Origin: an uncultured Clostridia bacterium
Lineage (GTDB): Bacteria; Bacillota; Clostridia; Lachnospirales; CAG-274
Assembly (NCBI GenBank): GCA_944383305.1
Contig: CALWOZ010000015.1
Coordinates: 1 to 55,889 of the forward strand
Reading direction: 5' to 3'
DNA length: 55,889 bases
Part shown: one piece after another, positions 8,667 through 16,984 of the stretch
How the letters are laid out: every line of letters begins with the position of its first letter
How positions within the stretch are numbered: position 1 is the stretch's first letter
Program-made: the position numbers and the translations under genes
The notes under the pieces: generated by a model
Databases searched by the model: none
Seen by the model: the letters and a program-made list of their open reading frames with translations, nothing else
Told to the model about the DNA's origin: nothing

Positions 8667-9557
8667 ATGATTATAGAAAATTATTTTGAAGGTTACTTTA
8701 GTTTTTGTCATTATCAAAAAAGGTTAAATGAAAAAACATTAAAAGCATATAGAATAGACTTAAAACAAGTAAAAACTTATTTTTATGATAAAGAGTTAAA
8801 TAAGGAAAATATAAATAAATATATTGTTTTTTTAAAATCAAAGTATAAAACTAAAACTATAAAAAGAAAAATAACAACACTAAAATCTTTTGTTAATTAT
8901 TTAGAGTACGAAGAAATTATTGAAAATAATCCATTTAAAAATATAAATATTAAATTTAAAGAAGAATTTATTTTACCTAAAATAATTCCACTATTAGAGA
9001 TAGAAAAAATTATTAATTATATTTATAATGAGTACAAAATAAAAGATAATAACATATCTAAATTAAGAGATTTATTATTAGTCCAATTATTAATATCAAC
9101 AGGTATGCGAGTTTCTGAAATATCTAATTTAAAATTATATGATATAAATATAAACAATAATACATTTAAAATAAATGGAAAAGGGGATAAGGAAAGAATA
9201 ATATATATAAATAATGAAAAATTAAAAAATACACTTATAAAATATATAGAAAAACATAGTGGAAATGAATACTTATTTGTTAATAATAGAGGTTCAAGAT
9301 TGTCTGAACAATCAATAAGATTTATGCTAAAAAAATATGCTAAATTATCTGGAGTTCAGTTGAAAATAACACCACATATGTTTAGACATACATTTGCTAC
9401 GATGTTGTTAGATGAAGATGTTGATATAAGACATATACAACAAATATTAGGTCATAGCTCTATTATAACTACACAAATATATACACATATGTCTATAAGT
9501 AAGCAAAAAGAAATATTGAATTTCAAGAATCCTATAAACAAGATTAGATTATATTAA
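8667..9557 (+). CDS. Tyrosine recombinase (XerC/XerD-like), probable invertase of the adjacent cassette
   Basis: 296 residues, full length for the XerC/D class. An N-terminal SAM-like core-binding domain (about 1-90) precedes the catalytic domain with all expected residues: R148 (STGMR), K172 (GKGDKER), H237 and R240 (HMFRHTFA), H263 (LGHSS) and nucleophile Y272. It has a ribosome-binding site (AAGGGA) and its own promoter. It lies 50 bp outside the right inverted repeat and is divergent from the NTPase gene. Genes of this kind next to inverted repeats usually encode the invertase acting on them (as in phase-variation systems). It is not the chromosomal dimer-resolution XerC/D by context. No other gene follows for more than 700 bp. 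Confidence 0.9.
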   Translation: MIIENYFEGYFSFCHYQKRLNEKTLKAYRIDLKQVKTYFYDKELNKENINKYIVFLKSKYKTKTIKRKITTLKSFVNYLEYEEIIENNPFKNINIKFKEEFILPKIIPLLEIEKIINYIYNEYKIKDNNISKLRDLLLVQLLISTGMRVSEISNLKLYDININNNTFKINGKGDKERIIYINNEKLKNTLIKYIEKHSGNEYLFVNNRGSRLSEQSIRFMLKKYAKLSGVQLKITPHMFRHTFATMLLDEDVDIRHIQQILGHSSIITTQIYTHMSISKQKEILNFKNPINKIRLY

Positions 9558-10189
9558 ATTTATATCTTATTCTTATAATGAACTCTATAAAGTGGATATA
9601 ACAAGAAAAATGTATTATGAAAGAAATTAACTATTACTTCAATTTTATCATATATACTAAACAAAATAATATTTCAGATGATAATTTTTGTATAAGAAAA
9701 ATTCTGTAATAGTTTTTACTGTAACTAGTATAGATATAACACATATTAATCATATTTGACAGTAAAAAATAATAGGAATAACTTAGATATAGATATCTCT
9801 ATAATTTTTTGTTATTATAGAAGCATTTATGATATATAACTATTTTAGTATTATCATCTATTTTTATATTTATTGTTTTTACGATACATTATAATTTATT
9901 AATTATAGTAAGATATATGTAAAAATGTATATAGTAAGGTAGATGAATAAGTAGTAAATTTTATATATAAAATATGAATACCAAATAGGTACACAATAAA
10001 TACATTATCTAAAAAATATACATAAATAGATAAAAATAATATAATAAATAGTTTTTATATAGAATATTATTATGCTCTTAATTTAAATATATATGGCAAA
10101 AAATAAGTGATAGAGATATTAAAGTTCCCAATATTTTAGTATCAGTTCAGAATAAGTGGGTTTAATTGTATAAAATTAATTTAAAATAC
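9558..10189. other. AT-rich non-coding stretch
   Basis: No convincing open reading frame or RNA gene seen on either strand. The only notable structure is an inverted pair TTTTTACTGT (9713-9722) and ACAGTAAAAA (9759-9768), which could be a relic of a mobile-element end or a protein-binding site. Confidence 0.5.
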
Positions 10190-10219
10190 TTGAATTTTAT
10201 CTAAATTAAATGTTATAAT
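10190..10219 (+). promoter_or_regulatory. Predicted promoter of the decayed reverse-transcriptase operon
   Basis: TTGAAT (10190-10195), 18 bp, TATAAT (10214-10219). The first ATG with a ribosome-binding site (AAAGGAG) follows at 10295. Confidence 0.6.
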
Positions 10220-10294
10220 TTGTAATAAATAAACTATTTATGTATTAAAAAATTAATATAATTATTTTATTAAATAAAATAAAAGGAGTTTTAT

Positions 10295-10974
10295 ATGTCT
10301 AATTTTCTTGAAAAGATGTAAAATTAATTGAAGGTATTTTTGATATAATATCAAGTCAAAAAATCAACATAAATGATATTTGTAAAATTATTGAGATATA
10401 TAATTTATTTATTTGTTCAAATAAACAATATTTGTATAATAGAACATATAATACAGAAAATTTAAAAATATTAAAAATATATAGATAGGTATACCACAAG
10501 GGTTGCCACAAGCATATTACTTTGGGAATATTTGTATGGTTTATATTTCTCAAATAATAAATACCAAATTTAAGGGTAAATCTTTTTATTGGGTAGATGA
10601 TTAAGTTATATATACTAATGAAGTTTTATATAAGCAAAAATTTCAAGAAAATATTAAAGACATAAATAAAAAAATAAATAATATTATAGATATTATTTAG
10701 AAGAAGAAAAAATAAGTAATAACTATAAAATAAAAATTAATAAAGAAAAAAGTAGTTTTTTAGATATATCAGATAAAGTAAGTATGGTATAGTATATTTA
10801 AAAAATATAAATAATGGAGTATCGTCAATATCATTAGATATTATGACAGCCGTAGATGAACCTCACTAAGAGATTGCTCTTGAAAAAATGGATATGTATT
10901 TGAAAGCTATTGATAAAGAACTTAATTTATTAGATACAAATGATGATATGAATAATTATTATATAATTAACTAA
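10295..10974 (+). pseudogene. Decayed reverse transcriptase (probably defence/Abi type)
   Basis: Frames on the plus strand contain GIPQGLPQAYYFGN (about 10488-10530, RT motif G-x-PQG) and, 60 bp later, KGKSFYWVDD-stop-VIYTN (10572-10620), the catalytic xxDD motif of reverse transcriptases with a stop where Ser would be expected. A C-terminal stretch with NNGVSSISLDIMTAVDEPH follows (about 10808-10870) and the frame ends NNYYIIN-stop at 10974. Several frameshifts and stops break it, and the N-terminal catalytic aspartate region is missing, so there is an internal deletion. It is not followed by a group II intron structure or retron RNA that I can see, and its neighbour is a small membrane protein gene, which fits the abortive-infection/DRT classes better. 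The exact class cannot be assigned by eye. Confidence 0.65.
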
Positions 10975-11012
10975 TATTATTAAATTTTATAATATAAAAA
11001 GGAGGTTGTAAA

Positions 11013-11651
11013 TTGGAACAAATTATTGATTGGTGTAATCATAATCAAGGTTTTATATCGATGATACTAACTATTATAACAATATTAATTTATATATTTG
11101 TTATGTATAAATCAAATAAAAATGCAAAAGAAATAGCCCAGGAACAGATAAAATTTCAATAATATACATTAAAAGTGCAAAAATAATTACAACTTTACGA
11201 ATATAAAATACAAACATATATGTATAAACTGGATTATATAAAAGCTTTATATGACATTCAAAACAAAATGGAAATACTAAAATGTGTATTTGATACTGTA
11301 AACCTAGAAAATGATGATTTTCATCAATTATATGAAAGATATAGTAAACTTAACTTTAATTATGATGAAATTAAAATTTCATTATCACAAGCTTTAAATG
11401 TTTTTGAACCCAATACACATAAATTTTTTAATGAAATAAAATGGTTATATGGATTGATAAGTAATAATTTCTCTAAATTTAGAATTTATTCAATTACTTT
11501 AACAAAGGAGGAGCAGATTTGTAAAAAAGAAGAAAAGAAAAAATCGCTTAGTAATATTAAAGAAAATATAGACAATATTTTAATAGATATAAATATTCTC
11601 ATTGATATATTGAATATATCTGTAAATATTTATGTATTAGAAAAAATATAA
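11013..11651 (+). pseudogene. Decayed small membrane protein, partner of the reverse transcriptase
   Basis: A TTG start (11013) with a strong ribosome-binding site (AGGAGG, 6-nt spacing) opens MEQIIDWCNHNQGFISMILT, a single transmembrane helix and a basic stretch, then two in-frame stops (11160-11162 and a second near 11187). After them the frame stays open to 11651 (helical, Lys/Glu-rich, about 143 residues from the ATG at 11220). Spacing of under 40 bp from the RT remnant suggests one operon. Family unknown; the arrangement is a short N-terminal membrane anchor followed by a coiled or helical cytoplasmic part. Confidence 0.55.
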
Positions 11652-11715
11652 TATGTAATTTTAAATTATTTATTATTGTATACTTAAACTTATATAAGGT
11701 AAGGGAGAAATATAA

Positions 11716-12456
11716 ATGATAAAGGTTGTATATTTTGATGATCAATCGGCAACAGATTATCTTTATATATATGATGGTGGTGCTAAACTTCAAACATCAG
11801 ATCAGGTAAAAGAAAAAAGTGGAGAAATTGCTAATAAAACATCAGCAGGTTTGGCAGCTAAGTTATCCTGGCTTCCGTTTTTTAATGTAGATGGAGAAAC
11901 AAAAATAGACACTTCTTTGGCATATAAAGGTAATTCACTTATAAAAACTACATTATCTAATACAGTTTTAACTGATTTTTTAAAAAAGATTGAAGATGAT
12001 AAAGATCGAATTTTAAAATTTTGTAATTATTCTGTTGAAGCATATGAGAATTCGATTGCCTATATGATAATGTTTACACCATATCTAACAATGACAAAAT
12101 CAGAAATAGAATCTAATGGAATAGCATTTGATGCTTCCAAAATTGATGAATCTTTTAAAAATGGAAAAGGATACTATGAAATGGTAGCTAGAAATAATAA
12201 AAACATATATGTTTTTAGATTTAATATTAAAGCTTTTCGTAATAATTATGGTATTGCTGATTTAACAAAAATGAAGCTTACATATTATGGTGTTGAGGTT
12301 GGGGAGATAGAAGATATTAGATTACTCGATATTAGTAATGAACTTAATATTGCAAAAGTAACAAGTATAAATTCAGCTCACGATATTGAAGAACAATCTA
12401 GTGAAAAAAGAAGGGTCAAGGTTTACGATATTATGTTGGCAGGTGTTGAGGTATGA
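11716..12456 (+). CDS. DUF6414-like protein
   Basis: 246 residues starting MIKVVYFDDQSATDYLYIYDGG, the characteristic opening of what I know as the DUF6414 family; function unknown. No signal peptide or transmembrane segment; a short hydrophobic loop (AGLAAKLSWLPFF, about 45-57) is present. The ribosome-binding site is AAGGGAGAA. The stop codon overlaps the ATG of the AAA+ gene by 4 bp (ATGA), so the two are translationally coupled and probably work together. The gene is intact in an otherwise decayed neighbourhood, which suggests it is still useful. Confidence 0.6.
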   Translation: MIKVVYFDDQSATDYLYIYDGGAKLQTSDQVKEKSGEIANKTSAGLAAKLSWLPFFNVDGETKIDTSLAYKGNSLIKTTLSNTVLTDFLKKIEDDKDRILKFCNYSVEAYENSIAYMIMFTPYLTMTKSEIESNGIAFDASKIDESFKNGKGYYEMVARNNKNIYVFRFNIKAFRNNYGIADLTKMKLTYYGVEVGEIEDIRLLDISNELNIAKVTSINSAHDIEEQSSEKRRVKVYDIMLAGVEV

Positions 12457-13595
12457 AAAATATTATTATTTATAATGGACCTAAAAAAGATTTCAAAAAA
12501 TTGATACCTGATGACAATATAAGTCTTTCTGAATTTGTAGTTGAACATGATAATAGAATTAAAGTTGTTAAACATGTAGTTGTTCAAGATGAAGAAGAAA
12601 CTGAAGAACTACCTAGTATTAAAAAATATTACAAAAATGTGGTTGCTTATTCAGAACAATATGCAGGAATTACAGAAAGTGCAGTACAAAGCTTTTTAAA
12701 TTTGATTAATAGTTGTGAAATTGATAATTTATATCTTCAAAATCCACCGTTACAGATAAAGTTTCAGTTGAAACAAGCTTATTCAAATATTATTAAAGAG
12801 GAAAATTTTTCATATAAACGTTTTTCAAAGAAAATGTTACTTGAGATAAATAAAAAATTTGATGATATTATTATAGGGCAACATAAAGTAAAAAGAAGAT
12901 TAATGACTAGTTTATATCCTCTACTACAAAAAGGAAATAGGAAAAAACCTATTGTGATAATGTTATATGGAAAATCTGGTATAGGAAAAACAGAAACAGC
13001 AAAGTTTATCAGTAATGTTATTGGACAACCTTTATTTAGAAAACAATTTTCTATGTTTCAAAGTGTAGAATTTCAAGGGTATCTTTTTGGTGCTTCACAC
13101 TCTCAATCTTCATTTGCTCGTGATTTGCTTGAAAGAGAATCTAACATTTTGTTGTTTGATGAATTTGATAAATCACATCCTATTTTTTATAGTGCTTTTT
13201 ATCAACTATTTGATGAGGGAATTTTTGAGGATAAAAACTATCATTTAAAATTATATAATTCTATTATAATTTGTACTTCTAACTATCTTAGTGAAGAAGA
13301 AATAATAAGAAAATTAGGAGAACCCATTTTTTATCGTTTTGACCATTTGATAAAGTTTGATGATTTGTCACTAGATTCTATACATAAAATAATAGATTTA
13401 CAAATAGAGAGCAAGTTAAAAAAATTACAAGAAGAAGAATTGATAAAAATTGATAAAAAATATATTGTTTCTAAAATGAAGAGTGTAGCAAAACAGATTA
13501 ATAATGCACGACAAATATCTAAAATTATTGAAGAGTATATAAGTATGCAGTTAGTAGACTATTTGATTAAAGAGGAGGAAATTAACAATGACTAA
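12453..13595 (+). CDS. AAA+ ATPase, ClpA/B D2-like, coupled to DUF6414 protein
   Basis: 380 residues. The N-terminal 130 residues are not recognisable; then IIIGQHKVKRRL (about 140-150, like the ClpB IGQ-x-x-A/V box), Walker A GKSGIGKT (173-180), Walker B NILLFDEFDK (231-240), sensor-1 Asn in ICTSN (about 277) and a probable arginine finger in FYRFD (about 295), followed by a small helical C-terminal lid domain. This is the layout of a single Clp/HSP100-type AAA+ module without the protease-binding or M-domain parts. It overlaps the upstream DUF6414 gene by 4 bp, and its own 3' end overlaps the start of the decayed methyltransferase gene by 8 bp. A defence or remodelling role is inference. 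Confidence 0.75.
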   Translation: MKNIIIYNGPKKDFKKLIPDDNISLSEFVVEHDNRIKVVKHVVVQDEEETEELPSIKKYYKNVVAYSEQYAGITESAVQSFLNLINSCEIDNLYLQNPPLQIKFQLKQAYSNIIKEENFSYKRFSKKMLLEINKKFDDIIIGQHKVKRRLMTSLYPLLQKGNRKKPIVIMLYGKSGIGKTETAKFISNVIGQPLFRKQFSMFQSVEFQGYLFGASHSQSSFARDLLERESNILLFDEFDKSHPIFYSAFYQLFDEGIFEDKNYHLKLYNSIIICTSNYLSEEEIIRKLGEPIFYRFDHLIKFDDLSLDSIHKIIDLQIESKLKKLQEEELIKIDKKYIVSKMKSVAKQINNARQISKIIEEYISMQLVDYLIKEEEINND

Positions 13596-14215
13596 TTTAT
13601 CACAAATAAAGCTACAGGGTATGCTAGATTTTTTAAATAAAATTTGTGAAAAACACACAGATGATAGATCTTTAATTGCTATAAATGAGATATAAATAGA
13701 ACTTGCTATCAATGATATATGGCTTTGTATGGGAAAAACACGAAGAACAAGTTGATGTTGAGGTGAAGCACAAAGTCCCTATTTTTACAGAGGTTATTGA
13801 CCGTGAGATTATTAGTGATGAAAATTTACCTTATAAATTTTTACTTCAGGGAGATAATTTGGATAGTTTGAAGTTGCTTGAAAAAAACCACAAAGGCAAA
13901 ATATATGTTATTTATATAGACCAACCATACAATACAGGAAAAAAGATTTTATTTATGGTGATAATTATGTAAATGAAGAAGATTCATTTAGAAATTCTAA
14001 GTGGTTAAGTTTTATGAGTTAAACACTTTACATTGTCAAGAGATTACTGTCTGAACAAGGAGATATTTTATTCATATAAACGAAATTTAAGTTGCATAGT
14101 TAAAAGTGTTGGGTGATGAAATTTTTGGAAATACCAATTTTTTGAATATTATCAGTATAAACATGAAAAAATATTGCAAATGATTATGGTGGGCGTGTAC
14201 CAAGAGAGTTCGGTA
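13588..14215 (+). pseudogene. Decayed type III restriction-modification methyltransferase (Mod) N-terminus
   Basis: The ATG at 13588 overlaps the AAA+ gene end by 8 bp. The frame opens MTNLSQIKLQGMLDFLNKIC, typical of Mod subunits, then breaks at a TAA (13693-13695); a second frame continues through LPYKFLLQGDNLDSL and IYVIYIDQPYNTGK, i.e. the adenine-methyltransferase motif DPPYNTG with the first Pro changed to Gln. Further frame changes follow and recognisable similarity ends near 14215. No Res (helicase/endonuclease) gene follows. So only a dead stub of a type III system remains, in the same operon as the two intact genes upstream. Confidence 0.75.
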
Positions 14216-14286
14216 AAATTTTTAAAAAATATGTTAAGTTGACAATAAATATTTGAAATAATATAATATATACAGCAGATGATTGT

Positions 14287-14508
14287 ATGAAGATAGTATA
14301 CACTAAAACGAAACTTAAATCTCTAGCTAAAATGCAAAATGATATAAAGAAATTAATCATACAAGTAATAAATAATATCCCCAAAAAAAGATTAAGGGTT
14401 GGTAAATATAGGGTTATCTATAAAATAGAAGATGATTTAGAAATACAAATACTTTCTATACTTGAAATGTTACCAGAAAAAAATAAAAACTTGCAATGGA
14501 ATTTGTAA
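14287..14508 (+). pseudogene. RelE/ParE-type toxin remnant with internal deletion
   Basis: 73 codons: IVYTKTKLKSLAKMQNDIKK at the start and RLRVGKYRVIYKIEDDLEIQIL in the second half match the start and the core strands of RelE/StbE-type toxins, but the 10-15 residues that normally join them are missing, and the C-terminus after ILSI runs into an unrelated tail (LEMLPEKNKNLQWNL). It is therefore probably inactive. No antitoxin lies upstream. Confidence 0.55.
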
Positions 14509-14648
14509 AAAGAATGGTTTTCCATTGTGATCATGATTATATAAAACTTACTAGTGATGAACAATATAAGCTAGAAATAGCAGAAAAAGAAGTTGAAAAT
14601 GGAGAAGTTTTTTTGGAAGAAGAAGTTCTTAAAATTTTAAATATTTAA
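14496..14648 (+). CDS. Short acidic protein, possible antitoxin remnant
   Basis: 50 residues from the ATG at 14496, overlapping the toxin remnant by 13 bp in another frame. The C-terminal half (LTSDEQYKLEIAEKEVENGE) is acidic and helical like many antitoxin C-termini, but the N-terminal DNA-binding part is missing. No ribosome-binding site of note. It may be a fragment rather than a gene. Confidence 0.3.
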   Translation: MEFVKRMVFHCDHDYIKLTSDEQYKLEIAEKEVENGEVFLEEEVLKILNI

Positions 14649-14679
14649 ATATTTTATGGAGATATATGAAGAGGTGAAT

Positions 14680-15303
14680 ATGATATTAGAAAATAAACTA
14701 GGTATTACTGATTATGCAGAGCTTGCTAGGCAGGAAGAAAAAATAAGTAAAAATAAAGCTATACAATTATTTGAAAATAATATAATAAAAGATAGAGAAA
14801 TAGGTAGTTTTAAGTGTTTAGCAAAAATACATCAGTTTTTATTTGAAGATATATATTTTTTTGCAGGGAAAATAAGAGATGTAAATATAGCAAAAGGAAA
14901 TTTTAGGTTTGCTCCGCTTATGTATCTAGAACAATCATTAAATTATATAGATAATATGCCTCAATCTAATTTTGATGAAATTATAGAAAAATATGTTGAA
15001 ATGAACATAGCACACCCTTTTAGAGAAGGTAACGGCAGAGCCACTCGTATTTGGCTTGATTTGATATTAAAAAAAGAAATTAAAATGGTTGTAGATTGGG
15101 GCAAGATAGATAAAAATGATTATTTACTTGCAATGGAAAGAAGCCCTATAAAAGATATAGAAATAAAAGTATTAATAAAAGAAGCTTTAACAGATAAAAT
15201 AAATGATAGAGAAGTTTATATAAAAGGTATAGATGCAAGCTATTATTATGAGGGTTATAGTATTTATAAAATAAGTGAAGATGGTATTTTAGATAGCAGA
15301 TAA
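14680..15303 (+). CDS. Fic-domain protein (probable protein AMPylase/nucleotidyltransferase)
   Basis: 207 residues from the ATG at 14680, chosen because GAGGTG stands 4 nt before it; an ATG 24 bp upstream has no ribosome-binding site. The Fic motif is complete: HPFREGNGRATR (HxFx-D/E-GNGRxxR) at about residues 109-120, with the catalytic His. The flap strand region before it (KIRDVNIAKGNFRFAPLMYL) is typical of Fic/VbhT-like proteins. No inhibitory (S/T)xxxE(G/N) helix is evident at either end, and no VbhA-like antitoxin gene precedes it; the short acidic reading frame at 14496 is the only candidate partner. A decayed paralogue lies at 4096-4608. Confidence 0.85.
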   Translation: MILENKLGITDYAELARQEEKISKNKAIQLFENNIIKDREIGSFKCLAKIHQFLFEDIYFFAGKIRDVNIAKGNFRFAPLMYLEQSLNYIDNMPQSNFDEIIEKYVEMNIAHPFREGNGRATRIWLDLILKKEIKMVVDWGKIDKNDYLLAMERSPIKDIEIKVLIKEALTDKINDREVYIKGIDASYYYEGYSIYKISEDGILDSR

Positions 15304-15774
15304 ATTTTACATTGGTTAAAATTATAGTTTTTATTTAAAACTTAAGCTATATAATATTATATTTCATAAAGTTAAAAAATATAATTTTGAGAAGCGAAAA
15401 TAAATTATTTTCTATTAAAATAAGCTATAGAATTATATTAAAAAAATTAAAATAAATTGTTTATGGATATATTTTTATTAATAGTTATGTAGGATAAGAA
15501 ATAATAAAATATTATTAATTGATATAATTATATTAGCTCAAAATTAGCCAATAAATTAGGTTTTTATATAGTAAAAAATATGAAATACAAAAATGTGAGG
15601 TTTAAGGATAGATTTCCTTATTTTGGGAGCAAATAGTTTATGTTTTTTGGTTTTAGATTTTACTAAAAAATCACACATACAGCAGTATAAACAGAAAAGA
15701 TGAGAAAACTATAGCCCAATCTGTGTATAAGGTTATGAGCTAGAAAAGATATTTTAAAATACGGAGGAATAAAA
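15304..15774. other. Intergenic, AT-rich
   Basis: No gene or known RNA family recognised. A short stem (TAAGGA 15603-15608 with TCCTTA 15615-15620 followed by TTTT) could be a weak terminator for the fic gene. The last 60 bp form the leader of the next gene, with GGAGG before its ATG. Confidence 0.4.
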
Positions 15775-16923
15775 ATGAAGAGGAAAGTATTAAATAATTT
15801 TATTAAACAAAGTATATTTGTATCCCTTGTATGTGCATCATTTGGTGGGATAGTAGGTGGACAACAGGTATATGCAGATACTAGCAGTTTAACAGAAACT
15901 GCCAAAACATTAGACATAGAAATTGACAATCAAACAATCATACCACAAGAAGATGAGATAAAAACACAAAACGATGTATTACTTTTTGTAGACGGTAACC
16001 TAGTATCTACACCAGACGGCATCTTAAATTACAAAGATTCAACTTATCTTCCACTAAGAAAAATAGGGGAAGCTTTAGGTGCAGATGTAAAATGGTATGA
16101 GCAAGAGAAGATAGCACAAGTGGATTTAAATGGAAGAATTGTAGAAATATTTAGCCAACATTATAAATCAGTAGTAACTGTTAATGGAAATTCAGAAGTA
16201 AGAGATGTTACTGCAAAAGTAGACGGCAAAGAGGTAAAGCTTCCATCTATACTTCAAAAAGGTACACTCTATCTACCAACTCGTTTCGTATCAGAATCCC
16301 TAGGATTAAATATTAAATGGCACAACAGCCACCCTGAAACAGGACAAAAAACAATTACAATAGGTAAAGAGACAGGACTAAACTACAAAAAGCCTGAAGT
16401 CCAAACCCTTTCTGAAAACAATGCAGAATACCTAGATTACGAAACTTTAGATGGTATAGTTAAAGTAAAATTAAACAACCCAGATTGGAACAAGTTTTAC
16501 TCTCAAACACATCACGTAGTGAAATCTGCAAAAGCTATTGACGGTTTATACTTCTTTAGTCCAGGTTCTAGCACATTACAGCCTGTATTCGATTTAGACG
16601 GTGACGGATATATTGGTGAGGGGCAAGAAAGACTTAGCATAGCAGAAGCTAAAAAACTAAACCCAGCTTATACTGCAAACAGCAAGAAAATAAGTTTAGC
16701 TATGAAAACAGAAGCAAGTAAATATGTATTCGCCAACCTAGGTCATAAACCACCATCAACTCCAGGTAAAGAAAGTGGGGATATGTCTCCAGACGGTAAC
16801 TGGATGTGGACTGCAGCCGGGAAATGGATGCCTACACGAAACGGAGCTATAGGTAATCAAGACAGCAAAATAATGGACGTAGCATACAACACACCATATC
16901 GTATAACATACACATTAATGTAA
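15775..16923 (+). CDS. Secreted protein with copper-amine-oxidase-N-type domain
   Basis: 382 residues. Signal peptide (basic start MKRK, hydrophobic core, likely cleavage after VYA at about residue 35). Residues about 67-200 form a tandem of the small repeat known as the copper amine oxidase N-terminal domain (LFVDGNLVSTPDGIL...YLPLRKIGEALGADVKW; TLYLPTRFVSESLGLNIKW), common in secreted clostridial proteins and not itself an oxidase. A DLDGDGYIGEGQE stretch (about 275) resembles a calcium-binding EF-hand loop. The C-terminal 100 residues contain paired Trp segments (GNWMWTAAGKWMP). GGAGG precedes the start. It is followed after 61 bp, through a stem-loop, by the large secreted protein and is probably its operon partner. 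Role unknown. Confidence 0.8.
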   Translation: MKRKVLNNFIKQSIFVSLVCASFGGIVGGQQVYADTSSLTETAKTLDIEIDNQTIIPQEDEIKTQNDVLLFVDGNLVSTPDGILNYKDSTYLPLRKIGEALGADVKWYEQEKIAQVDLNGRIVEIFSQHYKSVVTVNGNSEVRDVTAKVDGKEVKLPSILQKGTLYLPTRFVSESLGLNIKWHNSHPETGQKTITIGKETGLNYKKPEVQTLSENNAEYLDYETLDGIVKVKLNNPDWNKFYSQTHHVVKSAKAIDGLYFFSPGSSTLQPVFDLDGDGYIGEGQERLSIAEAKKLNPAYTANSKKISLAMKTEASKYVFANLGHKPPSTPGKESGDMSPDGNWMWTAAGKWMPTRNGAIGNQDSKIMDVAYNTPYRITYTLM

Positions 16924-16935
16924 GACTTTCAAAAC

Positions 16936-16964
16936 TCTAAGGGAGTTTTAGTCACTCCCTTAGA
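16936..16964 (+). promoter_or_regulatory. Intercistronic stem-loop
   Basis: TCTAAGGGAGT (16936-16946) and ACTCCCTTAGA (16954-16964), 11 perfect pairs with a 7-nt loop. It is followed by AGAAGAAAC, not a U-tract, and the next ribosome-binding site (AAAGGAGG) is about 10 nt further, so an attenuator, RNA-processing or stability element is more likely than a full terminator. Confidence 0.6.
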
Positions 16965-16984
16965 AGAAACTAAAGGAGGATTTT

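Noticed and set aside
10356..10553. 65-codon minus-strand reading frame
   Set aside because: It is antisense to the readable reverse-transcriptase motifs, has no ribosome-binding site and no recognisable product.
10295..10974. Group II intron or retron as the source of the reverse-transcriptase relic
   Set aside because: No maturase/HNH tail, no intron domain V-like hairpin and no obvious msr/msd region next to it; this is a judgement by eye.
15640..15774. c-di-GMP (GEMM) riboswitch before the copper-amine-oxidase-N-like gene
   Set aside because: A few GEMM-like words are present but the conserved core and tetraloop helix could not be aligned.
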